Shown piece by piece: positions 38,328 through 49,525 of a DNA stretch of 64,000 nt (the stretch's first letter is position 1; each line of letters begins with the position of its first letter). A model generated the notes under the pieces. It was given only the letters and a program-made list of their open reading frames with translations, was not told where the DNA came from and did no database searches. Both the position numbers and the translations under genes were made by a program. Source of the stretch: Pseudofabraea citricarpa (taxonomy: Eukaryota; Ascomycota; Leotiomycetes; Helotiales; Dermateaceae); assembly GCA_029641185.1 (NCBI GenBank), contig JAPWGK010000004.1, positions 1 to 64,000 on the forward strand, written 5' to 3'.

Positions 38328-39885
38328 GGTGCAACTGGCTGGGAAGGGCACAGGTTGAGTGATGTGTAAATGAATGGATTGACGGGAAAGGTAAAAGAGT
38401 GTAGTTGGGTTAAAGTGAGGTGAGGTGAGGTGAGGTGAGGTTGGAGATGGGAGAGAGTGAGTACTTGTAGACTTTTCGAGCTTCTTGATATTCAGCTAAG
38501 CCGTCCTTCCCTCCTTCCCTCCCTGTCTGATATCTCCATGTATCCATCATCCATTTGATGAATAGAGTTAGAGTCAAGCCAATCTCACATGAGACTTCAA
38601 GCCACCACACGAAGAGATGAAAAAGAAAGAAGAAAAAGAAAAGGAACACACTCGAAGGGTAACTAGAACAGGACTGGAATGTCCTATTCAGTCCAGTCCA
38701 GTCCAGCCCAACATAGCCCGTTCTGCAATCTCCGAGAGTGACACTCTTTCTACCTCTCCATCTCCTCCTCATCATACTCCAGGCAGAGGAAACCTTGCCA
38801 GCCAACTCGCCAGCTAACTTGCAAGCCGTACCGTACCGTGCCATACTTGGAATCGAAAGGAACCTCCAGCACCGCCCTGAGATATGATAGAAGATCGGAA
38901 CTTATTCTTCGCTTTGGTGCCCAACCAACGAGACACCTCGGCTTGCAGCCTGTATTAACCTGAGACTTCATCAAGGCCAGAAGAAGCCAGTGCCACAGCC
39001 ATACGTAAAATTTCCATATCTCTGTGCTACACGAGCGCTACTCGTGAGGATCAAGGGATATTGGGAGAGGGCTCGGATGAGCGAGCGGCTTATAGGGTTG
39101 CTTAGCTGAAGACGGAAAAGATGTTTGGGAGATGAGTGAGAAGTTTCCAACGACAAGGATAATGGTACAAAGTAAAAGCGAATAAGAAAGCTGCCCTTGG
39201 ACACAAGATTGAAAAAATACAAGCTCATCGCATGTTATTACAGTTAGCGAGGGACAAGTCAATTACGTGCTCCCACTTCAGTGCTCAGTGCCGACCCAAC
39301 TCTATCAGACACGCTTTTTTACGTGCATAGGTTCATCTGACGAGGGAAAAAGTCGCGCCATGCACGGAATCAAGTGAAACGTTCGGCGCGAACCGATGCT
39401 GTCTACTGTACTGTAGAACCTCGGCCAGCCACACTTTCCATCACATCCCAAGTAAACTACACCAGCTTCCCCGCACAGTACGTGCATATCATATGATCCT
39501 CCCAAGGTTCCCAAACTAAAACTTCTGACCGGACTGTCGGGTCCAAGAATTGCTTAAAATCTGGTTCCTGTACCCAATCGCATCTTCTTAACTTCGCTCT
39601 CATATTTCACAATCCCTTCTTGAGACAGTCCTTATCATTATAATCTACGTGAAACGCCCATGGCATGATAATTAGAGAACATCCCTCCCTACATCGCTTA
39701 GCCTCGTTGGGATGATTTGTAGTAGGAGGGGTCGAAGTTTTCATGTGGTATGCAGTAGTAACTCCAAATGGACTTCTGCAAAAGCGGTGGCAGTGTAATG
39801 ACTCGATTCATATCTTATCTTTACTTGCGGCTCCGAAACATTAAGCATCTAGTCTTGTCCCTGAACACGTTTCCTCAAGTGAAGG
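38328..39885. other. Intergenic region upstream of the CE5 esterase, with a (ggtga)n repeat
   Basis: The esterase promoter region holds a five-base repeat of about five units at 38,414-38,441, CCTTCC-type pyrimidine runs near 38,505-38,522, an A/G-rich run near 38,617-38,650 and short CAGTC-type repeats near 38,690-38,707. Beyond 39,000 the sequence is ordinary. Open frames of 62-144 codons here show only low-complexity content, so no gene is reported. Confidence 0.5.
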
Positions 39886-42625
39886 TTAACTTTCATAATG
39901 CCAGCCAAATAACATTGCATCAGGTCCCCCCGCCGTAGTCTCCTCAACCTGCGGACTTTCCTCAATTGGCGTTTCTGACGGCCATGAATTTAAAGGACTT
40001 GAAGTAGAACTTATAACAGAAGGCTCAGATCGAGGTTGTTCCGACCTCATATTCCAAGGTAGATTCTTGGAGAATATCTCGTGCGGTTGAAGAGTAGCCA
40101 TGAGATGACTGTAGTCCGATGATTCGGGAGTTTTTGGGTCCGTCGAACTTCTTGTCGAGTCATTGAAGTGATAAGAATTTAAGGGTCTTGGCCCCATTGT
40201 TGTGATGTTGAACGTCATTCCAGGTAATGCTTGACGTGGATTTTCAGAAATACTGAGAGACTTTAGTGCAGCATCCATTGATTCTAGTAAGGCGGGTGTT
40301 AAAGCGGGCTCCCATGCTTTTGGTGTATGAGACGAAGATTCGGTTTGGCTGCCACTATCCGTGTCGGTTGAATTTTCTCCCTGCATAGAATACGCTTTGG
40401 AGCGGTGCTTGATATGCACATCACTATCTGGTTCTTGAAGACAATCCTCAAACCCAGCAGTAGAAATGATCTGTTCGAAGAGCTTGTGCGCCATTTTGGC
40501 GACAAGCCATACCTTAGAGATTTTTCGCAACGCATGCATACAAACCCATAACCTCTTTTGTATAGCTACATATGTCTCCGGTACTGCTGTATGCATTTCG
40601 TAGATGTGTACGAGTAAAGTTGACATTAAAGAATATACCCTTTGCTGTTTTAGTACGAGTAATATATCTTGGATCGGTGAACATACATGAATGGGGGACA
40701 ATTGCAGAGTTCATTATGAATGATCATGCATTCAATTACAGCTGTAATCTCGCAAGCTGAGTAAAAGGCCGGGTTTCGTCGTGGCCATTTTTCACATCCC
40801 AGTGGATTGTCTTGTGCTCCAGGTGGAGGTGGTGCTGGTAAGTGGGCTCGATGTAAAAGGCAACTCGCCGTATGGTAAAAGCAATGCAACAAAGCTGACC
40901 AGAACTCGTATCGAGCAGGATCCCATCTAATGAATTCTGGGCAGTTTTCAAGCCATTCAGCTAGTGACATGTCGCACTGAGTCAGGGCAAGAGCATGATG
41001 CCGGCGTGTTCTCGACGTTATCGAATAGTGTTGAATCATGATAAGATCCATAATTTGGCAAACTTTAACATACTGCAAGAAGAACTGCACGTGGGTCGGA
41101 TCAGGGGGGGAAGCTTCATCGTCATGTTCATCTTCGAGAAAATCGTCCTCGCAAATCATCGGCACATCTGACTCCTCCAAATTGATATATATAGGTCTAC
41201 CCATCGCAACAGCAACTGAGCGATCTCTCGTGAAAAGAGTCCACCATATTCGTTTCCAAAGCTTTTTGTCCGAATTGCTCAATCGTGATTCGTCGGCATT
41301 CCGATGCATCCCAAATCCTTGAGCTAGAGTGATGGCAAGTCCAATCCAGTAAAAGACATTTTTTGTAACTCTCCCAGGTTCCTCCCAATACCAGCCCATC
41401 AGAATAAGTGTTTGGACAAGGGTAACACGATCTTGTTCGTATCCGGCATCGTATAAAGCCTTCGCACGACGGTAGAACAAGGTAGCGGCAGATATTGGTG
41501 AGCCATTTGAATCCATTAATTGAACTGTGGTACAGACTCTTGAGCCTGCTAGAAATATTGCGTGTAGTAGCAAAAGAGATGGTTGGTTATTCGGATCTTT
41601 ATATCGTCTCATAAAGTCAGTCCGGTTGATTACAGGTATCAATGGGGCAACCCATATAAAATAAGACTCGATCAGCTCGTCACAAAGCTCTTTTGGGGGT
41701 AGAGAGAGTGCACCCTGTTTTTGGAGTATACTGATCTCGAATTCATCTAAATGGCTAGGGCCAGAAACTGCAGCCTTGAAAGATTCCGGAAGAGGGTAGT
41801 GGACAATCTCATGGCTGGAAGGATTATCATAATCCTGCATCAACAATGACATGCCCGTCTGCTCAGAGACATATGCAACCCTCCCTGATTCAGTTATGGG
41901 CGCCTCGGACAGTTCTGGTTGTATGAGATGTGCGTATAATTCGAGTGGATCTTGAGATTTAGATTTAGGTTGGGTTTCCGCGTGGGCATGCGCGCCGTCC
42001 TTCCTCGAGGTTGATATTCTCCGGTTGCCCGAATGGTGAGCATCAGGTCCATGTGATGAATGCTCGTGGCTTAAACTGGACCGTCTTTTCGCTCTGGAGC
42101 AGTGTCAATAGAGCAGAAGCATCCTTGAAGGAGGAGTACACACTCGTTGCCTTCCTCCGGCAGCTCGCCTGCTCTCCTCTTCTTCCTTCGCGCGGGTATA
42201 AAACATTCTGTGGAGAAGGCGGTACAATTGGTACAGGGAACTCCCAAAGTCGCAGCATCGCAGCGAATCTGCACATCGGGTCAATTGTGTTCTGCATGTA
42301 TCCGGTCGGGAGGCACAGGGCATGGGCATACTCGTCTTGAATGGCACGTCTGCGAACATGTCAGTACAGATCCTCTCGGTCCTGACACCAGATCAACTCA
42401 CCCAGCAAGCTCGTCCTTTGCGTTGCCTGTCCCGATGGAGTGTCAGCATACCTCACGACGACGCAGCACAGGGCTGTATTACCTCCGGAAACTCTGTAGA
42501 TTTGGTCGCTGAGGGTTTGCGACGGGGTTTGGCCCGGCTCTATCGCTGTCGGGTTGATCTGGATAGCTTCCGTGATGGGGAAACTTGGGTGCCAGCTCTC
42601 TGCGGGCGGCTGGATGAACGTCCAT
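39886..42625 (-). CDS. Zn2Cys6 fungal transcription factor with Fungal_trans domain
   Basis: A predicted nuclear regulator of 823 aa in six exons: 42,483-42,625, 42,402-42,426, 42,332-42,349, 42,144-42,268, 40,687-42,093 and 39,886-40,639. Introns are 47-63 nt. The zinc cluster forms only after three introns are removed: Cys55-x2-Cys58-x6-Cys65-x8-Cys74-x2-Cys77-x6-Cys84, with ACWTCHSRRIRCD followed by GVPCTNC and a basic ARRKKRR tail. The linker is Ser/His-rich (KRRSSLSHEHSSHG). The middle homology region starts near LIESYFIWVAPLIPVINRTD and includes YEQDRVTLVQTLILMGWYWE, AQGFGMHRNAD and WKRIWWTLFTRDRSVAVAMG, all hallmarks of PF04082. The C-terminal 180 residues are Ser/Pro-rich, a likely activation region. 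The last intron uses an AAG acceptor; a CAG three bases upstream breaks the frame. Targets are unknown; an esterase gene lies 1.6 kb away. Confidence 0.85.
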
Positions 42626-44208
42626 TATGGATGGTGTTCATGATTTGGTCGGCGGGATATCACACAGGAGGCATATGTCGGATGAAGATTAAGACCAGCC
42701 AGCCGCACCTTCATGTTTTGGCAGGGAAGAAGGACGGACGGAGGACGACGAAAGCAGCAGGATTTGACGGTAAGGCAGAGTCAGAATGAGTGTGAGTGTG
42801 TGTGTAGTGTAGTGTGTGTAGTGTGTGTCTGGTAACTGGGAGCAAAAGAGGTTGGCGGGCGGTGGAATAAGGTTCTGGATGTGCATCAATGGTGCGGGGC
42901 GCGAGTGCGTAGAGGGGCTTGTAGGGGCTGTAGGGGGGTTTGTAGGGAGCACGGGGCTGCTTAGGGGGTCTCGGGGGGGGCCTGGGCGATCTGCATTAGG
43001 CTGTAGAGTGCCTATGATGATGATCGTCCCGGCTTACCAACAGTGCTTGCTTGCTAAGTATTGCGCTATTTGGAGTCCGAGCAACACTGGACGGTACGGC
43101 AAACAGCACAAGTACCGTACCGTCCCCCCCACCCGCTCCCAGACAGTATCATTATTATGGCACCGCCATGCCATGTTCATCTATGTACATGTATGATGCT
43201 TGGCCGCATCCAAGATCAGAGATCCAGATCGCACATCGCAAATCGTAAATCCCAAATCCCAAATCCCGAATCCCAAATCCCAAATCGCTGAGAGCGAGAA
43301 GTCTCCACTCTTGTGGCTGGATGTTGATACCCGCGGAGCCGAGGCTTAAATCTGCATAGCCATAAATTTCGCATCAACCGTCGTTGTGTTGTCTGTATCT
43401 GGTTTCATGGCATTCGAAGCTCGAGTTGGTTCGCCATCTATGTGACGAACAGGCTCAGATGCTGAAGTGGCATGCGACTGGAGTTGTATTAATATCAACT
43501 GCCTCTCAATTCCGTTGGCCTTGCGAGAAAAGGTGACCTACAGCCGACCGAATAGTAGACTGGGAAGCTAGTGCTACAATGTGGGTAGATCAACTATTCA
43601 ATCAACAACTTGAAACCATAACGACGAAGTTGGTCGCTTGGCCAGTTGGATTTAGCGAATAAATACATGCTTGGACTTGCCACTACCTTGCAAACTTCAA
43701 TCTTGTATGTCTAGTATCTGGTCTCGTGTTGTACTTGTTATCTTGTTGCTTCCTACCCAATAACTCGCTCTACTATCTTGAAAGCTTGTGTTCGATGGAT
43801 GACATGACTGTTGTGCGACTGTTGCAGAAGCATAAATCCTATCTGTCAGAATTCGTTGATGTTTTCGGAGCAAATTTTCTGGCTTTTGTTGTTCTGCAAG
43901 GTCTAACACTCATCTTGATTAAGTCGCAAGACACTTCGCAGTGGCATACCTAAAGACTACCGACCGACCGACCTACCTTATCTGTTTAGAAACTTGTTAA
44001 GCGAGCCGTGAGACTAATGTTATTCTCAGAAGCATTTCCTACCTAGTAAGTAATTTAAAAGCAACTAACATCTAGATTTTCATAATGCTAACGAATTTCC
44101 CACATCTACCTAGGTATTTAAGTGATGAAGGTAACTATAATCTATTCCAACTCCAACTTCGAAAACATCAAGAACCCCGCACAAATAAATCGTCTTCTCC
44201 GACAACAG
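42626..44208. other. Intergenic region with several simple repeats
   Basis: This is the upstream region of the Zn2Cys6 gene. A (GT)n/TGTAG-rich run lies at 42,790-42,830, TAGGGG-type G-rich runs at 42,910-42,985, and a seven-base (aaatccc)n array at 43,238-43,287. A 75-codon frame at 43,726-43,953 has no domain. No gene is reported. Confidence 0.5.
43238..43287. repeat. (aaatccc)n heptanucleotide tandem array
   Basis: About six to seven units of aaatccc/aaatcgc occur with one gaatccc variant. It is non-coding. Confidence 0.85.
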
Positions 44209-45275
44209 CTACGCGTGTGCTGCATAATAAACCTGAATAGCGCCTTCGACAGATTGTACCATGCCAAAGAAAATAGTCAAAGCCAGGACAACAGCCGCAA
44301 TCCAGAAAGTATACCACTGGACTCTCTTTCTACGATCTCGCCACCACTGTTTAATACTGCTTGGTTCCGCCTCATCAAATGCCTGCTTGAGAATAACAAG
44401 TCGGTCATGCCAGTAGTTGAAATTCCGAATTTGCCGTTCTTCAATCTTGAGCTGGCCACACTCTCGAGCCCACGGATCAAGGGGAAGCTTATACTCTCTG
44501 AATTGCTTCTCTTGCTGCACTGAAAACCACCCTTCGACATCTCTATCATGTTCTGGCAGTAGAAGAGCTAGTGTTCGAAGTGTCTCCTCAATCAGAGGTT
44601 CTGGTAGTATCGAGCTTTTGAAGATCATTAGTCGTTGGAGCAAGCTCTCTAACACAGGTTAGAAAGAACCTACCAATTCTCGTGACATCTCAAAAACGAG
44701 GCATAATGAAAGACCTCAACTGCTTTATCGTCGTCCCTCATTTTTAAATGATCTGCAAGGTTGCTCGTCCATCGGATTTTGATTCCTGCTATACGTTCAA
44801 GATTCCTCCCGTTAAATGTTTTTTCAAACTTCACTTTTTCGTCCGAAGTCTTCTCTGGTCCGAACTCGACCTTAATCATTCCTTTAAGTGTACCTTCTCT
44901 CCAAGCGAACCTTGTCTCGCCAGACACAATGGCCCGTCCAGCAGAGAGTAAACCCCCAGTTGATACCATCAACAGAAGTTTCACACCGAGATTTATTGCG
45001 TCGTCTATAATTCCTTCGTTCTCTTCGGAACCCTCCTCCAGTAGTTGTTTTTTGAGGACGCTCCCAACATCGGTTCGCGTGGAGCTCTTCACAAGTCTAA
45101 CGAGGCTAGCGATGTTGCCATGACTTTTCGTCAGCGTACTCAGCTTCACGTTCCTGACTGTCCTTTCATAATAGGAAATATATGTTTCTTCAGATCTGAG
45201 GGGATTTTCATCAAAAATCGCTTCCAGTATTTGCTTTCTAGTTGGGGAGCTCAGCGGGAAGTCGCAATTATCCAT
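44209..45275 (-). CDS. Conserved fungal hypothetical protein with C-terminal membrane anchor
   Basis: A 335-aa protein in two exons (44,674-45,275 and 44,209-44,614) joined by a 59-nt intron with a GTAGGT donor, a CTAAT-type branch site and an AAG acceptor. Splicing gives HENC followed by SILPEPLIEETLRTLALLLP. Features in order: an N-terminal polar region, INLGVKLLLMVSTGG (about 100-115), FNGRNLERIAGIKIRWTSNL with ADHLKMRDDDKAVEVFHYAS (about 165-197), and RNFNYWHDRLVILKQAFDEA. Next comes a WWRDRRKRVQWYTFWIAAVV transition into one transmembrane helix (about 305-325) and a short tail. This C-terminal signature recurs in a large family of uncharacterised proteins in filamentous ascomycetes, from my recollection of the family. 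The charged WWRDRRKR patch before the helix suggests a tail-anchored, cytosol-facing protein. Function is unknown. It shares a promoter with the protease-like gene upstream. Confidence 0.8.
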
Positions 45276-45675
45276 GCTGTTCGTCTTCGGAAACAACTAA
45301 AGCCTCTCTCTTAACCGTTCATGTAGATGTCGCGAACCGGTCTTGTTATACTACATTGGCTGGTGACATGGGGCTGTGCGTGGGGGATACATGTGGCTTG
45401 CATGAGCTGAATAGTCTGCCTCGCAGACTTGCCATTCAACCCTTGCAATATTCTTGTGCAAGCGCTGAGCCCCGCCTCTTCAGCATAGTGGTCGCCCAAG
45501 TTCTCCGAAGCTGACAATTCCCCTTCAAAAACCAAAAGCAAACTGCAAATCTGGGATCAGACAACTGCAACAGCAGTACCGATCTGTGGGAAATGGCCTA
45601 AAGTTTTCGTCCATGGATGATCAGGCGGCCGCTTGAAGTACCAGTACGCCTCCGACTTCGCACACTGCTTGCTCT
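45276..45675. promoter_or_regulatory. Bidirectional promoter region between two divergent genes
   Basis: The 400 bases separate the start codons of the minus-strand membrane-anchored protein and the plus-strand protease-like protein. The sequence is of ordinary composition with no TATA box or repeat that stands out. The assignment rests on gene orientation only. Confidence 0.5.
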
Positions 45676-48600
45676 ATGTCGTTATCAACTATTGCGACCA
45701 TCACCACCACTCCCAGTATGACTGCGACCAGGCTTTCTTGGTCCACGATGCCTCCATGCCAATGGCCTCAGCCAGAACTATCGGTAGGCACCCAGACTAG
45801 CCGTCATCTGGGCCTAAACAAATGTTGGAACCTTCGAGACAAAAGTCCAGCTCATATCGCACTCAGCACAATCTTAAAGGAGGCTACAGTTCTTCTCGAG
45901 GAACAATTCGAGCACCTGGAGACATGCGGTGCTGAGCTCATGATGGAAATATTCATGATCGGCCGGAAACCGACTAAGTGCAGGCCGACGGTTCTAATTA
46001 GTTGTACGAACAAAGCCTCTCGTCAAAAGGCTATGCGCCTGATTGAGAAGAGAGAAATCCTGACCAAGCATCCTGGAGTGGTGATGGCAGAATCATCACG
46101 TCTACCACGACCGTTGGCTTTGGAGGGTGATTCATCTGGCTCTGCTTTGACACCGGGCGTTTATTTCACAGGCGATACTGACTCGGGTGGCCTTTCTATT
46201 TTGGTCTCAAGAAAAGAAGGCGACGACATGGCAAAGGCTACGTTGGGTGGTTTTCTCCTCATTGAGGGTGCCGTGTACGGGCTTACAGTTGCACATGTCT
46301 TCGAAAATACACCACCACAAGACGACCTCGACGACGATGACGGTCCTGATTCCGAATTTGCCTTTTATGGCGCAGACGAGTTCAGCGAAAGCTCAAGTGA
46401 GGACGAAGATCTATATGAGACAACTAGTAGAGGTATTCCAATTCTTGGGTTCGTGTTATTCAAAGCTGACAGTGGAAAAGCCAGCTTATCGTCTATTTCT
46501 AGTCGATCAAGAACCACGAATGAGCACACAAGCGATTCAGGGAGCCTTCTTAGCCCGGCGGTATCCGATATGTGGAGTGAAGCAGAACCCGTTGGGACCC
46601 CAACCTCTAAGGGAAAAGGGCCGAACAAAAGTATCAAAGGTGTCGCTGGTTCTCGTCTAAATTCCTGATTCAAGTCTAACATTGTACCTGCAGACACCTA
46701 TGGGAACCCCAGCAGCCAAATACTGAGCCCGGAGGAAGTACCCATAACCAGATCTGCAATGCATGGTAAGCTGCATTGTTTGGGAGAGATCCATGTATTA
46801 GTGGCAGATTACTAACCTTCTGGTTGAAGATGCGGGAAATTACCAATGGCTTGGTGATCTTTTTGTTTCGACAGGGAGTGGGTCGACTGGTGGTTCCAGC
46901 CGACAAACCGGCAAGGGAAGCCTCGATTGGGCTTTGGTCTCTACCACCCTAGAAGAGTCATATTTCAAATCTTATGAAGTCCCACCTTCGTCGTCAATGG
47001 AGAAAGCGAGAAAGAAAGTGAAAGGTCTGCCATATTGAGGATTTCAAGTAGAAATGTCACTAAGTCTTACCATAGGAGCCTCATTCAATCAACTCAACCG
47101 CATCGTCGCGTCTATTGCCCTAGAGGCAGCGGATAGAGCCGTGTTAGTATGCGTGGGGTCACATAAAACACCTTTGCGAGGCAGATTATCCAGTAATTCG
47201 TCGTTTACAATGAGATCAGGAAGCGAGGGTTTCCAAGAGCTATGGAGTGTCACACTTGAGGACGGATATCAATTTGGTAAGCCTCCACTTGATCTAGAGC
47301 TTTGATCATAAGGAGAGACTGACACCAGTATAGAAGAAGGATATTGCGGGTCCTGGGTAATAGATTCTGTGACCGGCAAATGGTATGGCCACGTCGTCTC
47401 TGGATTTTCTGGTACCAGGTCAGGATACATCGTCCCCGCTTCCCAAATTTTACACGATATTGGGGATGTAATCGGCCATCCAGTTCACTTTATTTCCCAA
47501 GACTTCCGTGCTGTTGACAAAATCAAAACACCAGAGGTAGTCAACACTAATCACGCTAATATATCCGAGAAGAATGCTCGTCAGCCTGGGGCACAAATAC
47601 AAACATCTGAGCTTACTACCAAATGGCCTAAGAAAAGTAAGAGGGGTGATATTAATTACAACGATCAACCAAGTCTTTCCAATTTCAATATGCAAGGTGT
47701 GGCTACACCGCAAAATACTACCGGCCAGATTCCAAAGAACCCGTCGAAGCGAGCGCCAAAACCAACAATCGATGATGACGTTGCAAGTGCTTCCAAATTA
47801 CCTTTCTTCTCCCGTCGGAGCACAAAAGATGGAGATAATCAACAGGCAGAGGCTCGGAATGAGAATCAGGTCAAACGAATGTCCCAATCCCATAAACCAG
47901 TAACTGTGGACGTGGATATAACCAAAAGTACAAATTCAGAGATTAGCAAATCTTCGCAACCAATTTCGAAAGCCACACCTCAAAATACCCCCAAAGAGCT
48001 CACTGAGGCCTCGGATACATCGGCTACGGAATTTGCAAAGCGACTTCGTCAGCCTTTCTTAGTTCAGGAACTAAGCTTCCAAGACAAGGTGCCAAAAGTT
48101 TCCACTTCACGACCACGTCCAGCTCAATGCGAGGAGATTGACGAGGCTAGCGGTAAAGCGGTTCAAGGAAGTAAAGTTACTGCGAGTATCAAGAGTCAAG
48201 AACCATCCAGAAAAAGCACCAAAGGACATAGTGCCGTGGAAAAAACGGAAAAAGCAGCAGCCGACAAAACCAAACACACGAAAGTTAAACCTAGCTCATC
48301 CAAGTCGAACACTAAGAAGACCCAATCTACAAGTTCTGAATCAAAACCTCCCCCGGGTCCTATTCGGCCAAGGCCGCTGCCCTCACACACTAGAACCACG
48401 CCTCCTCAGCCTCGGCCAATGGTCACTGTCAACAATCATAGCAGTAGAAGGCCAGCCAGCTACTATGGCAATGCATATACTGATACATCCCAACCAAGAC
48501 CGCCTCTCTCCAACTCTGCCTTTTCTCACCAATCACCAGTAGTTGCAGGCGATGGATCATATCCGCCATATTTCCCACAGTACACCGGCCCTCAAGCTCA

Positions 48601-49525
48601 AGTACCTGATTACTTCGCGCAAAGTTCTCGTTCCTTGGCTGAAAGATTTGAACCTGTCAATCGACCTATGTCAGCATATGGCATGCGCGATATGCCCATG
48701 TCATATATGAATGAGTATGCACCAGAACCAGGACCAGGAGGTCGGCGAGGAAGCATTCGTGAACCAATGAGGACAGCCGAGACAGATAGGGCTTATATGC
48801 CACCCCCGCCTCCTCCTGCATCCCGACTTGTATCACAAGAGAGACAAATGCGACCTCGGCGAGCAGTTTCCTATCATGATGGAAACGACTTTCATGTTGA
48901 GACTGGAAGCAGCAACCGACGCACACAGCGATACTACGAACCATCCCTGAGGGAAAGAGCACAAGTTTACCAAGAGGATGTTGCAGGTACGACAGTACCA
49001 TTGACAGCCGAAGCTTTGAGAAGAGAGCGGCGCCATGCTGCTGCCAGTAGCAGCTCACAATCTACTGATTCACGCCACAGCTCAGATTGGAGTCGTCGCT
49101 CAACAGCAACAACGAGGGCGACAATGAGCGATATCGGAGACGACGACGAGGATTTTGTCATCAAGATTTCAGGCGGCGCTAACATTGTGGTTGGTGGTAC
49201 GCCGGTCAAGGTCACAGATGGAGGCGAGATTCAGATTAGGCGACGAGGGAGCTTCATAGATCGTGGGCAGTCCTCGGTTTCTGCTCGAAGTAGATCACGA
49301 CGAAGGGAGTCTCCTTTGGGCAGAAGAGAACGAAGTAGGAGCCGGGCAAGAGCTACGATTGTTCACGAGAGAGAACGCTCGGGTGACCGTATAAGGGAGT
49401 CCTCTGTGGGAAAAAGAGAACGCAGCAGGAGCCGACCAAGGCCGACGGTTGTCCATGACTCAGAAAACTTACAGCGTCAACGAAGGCGGAGCAGGGATTA
49501 CTTTGACCGTGAGAGCTTCTTCTAA
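45676..49525 (+). CDS. Trypsin-fold-like serine protease domain protein with long RS-rich disordered tail
   Basis: A 1,207-aa protein in five exons: 45,676-46,639, 46,694-46,765, 46,830-47,024, 47,076-47,276 and 47,334-49,525. Introns are 51-64 nt, and the frame closes only with all four removed. Residues about 50-150 form a conserved-looking N-terminal domain (ILKEATVLLEEQFEHL, VLISCTNKASRQKAMRLI). From about 160, GVYFTGDTDSGGLSIL, GFLLIEGAVYGLTVAHVF, GKGSLDWALV and EEGYCGSWVIDSVTGKWYGH provide His207, Asp378 and Ser484, the order of a chymotrypsin-like triad. An acidic loop (DDLDDDDGPDSE) and a Ser-rich insert separate His from Asp. Residues about 540-1,207 are disordered, rich in Ser, Lys, Pro and Arg, with polyproline (PPPPPPP) and terminal RS repeats (RRERSRSR, KRERSRSR) ending DYFDRESFF. 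No signal peptide is seen, so it is probably intracellular. Substrate and activity are unknown; a catalytically inert scaffold is the alternative. Confidence 0.78.

Noticed and set aside
38410..38844. 144-codon frame upstream of the CE5 esterase
   Set aside because: It is built from simple repeats (ggtga, pyrimidine runs) and has no domain.
44648..44673. 25-nt intron between the two exons of the membrane-anchored protein
   Set aside because: It is too short for a fungal spliceosomal intron and gives the wrong frame. The 59-nt alternative fits both frame and family.
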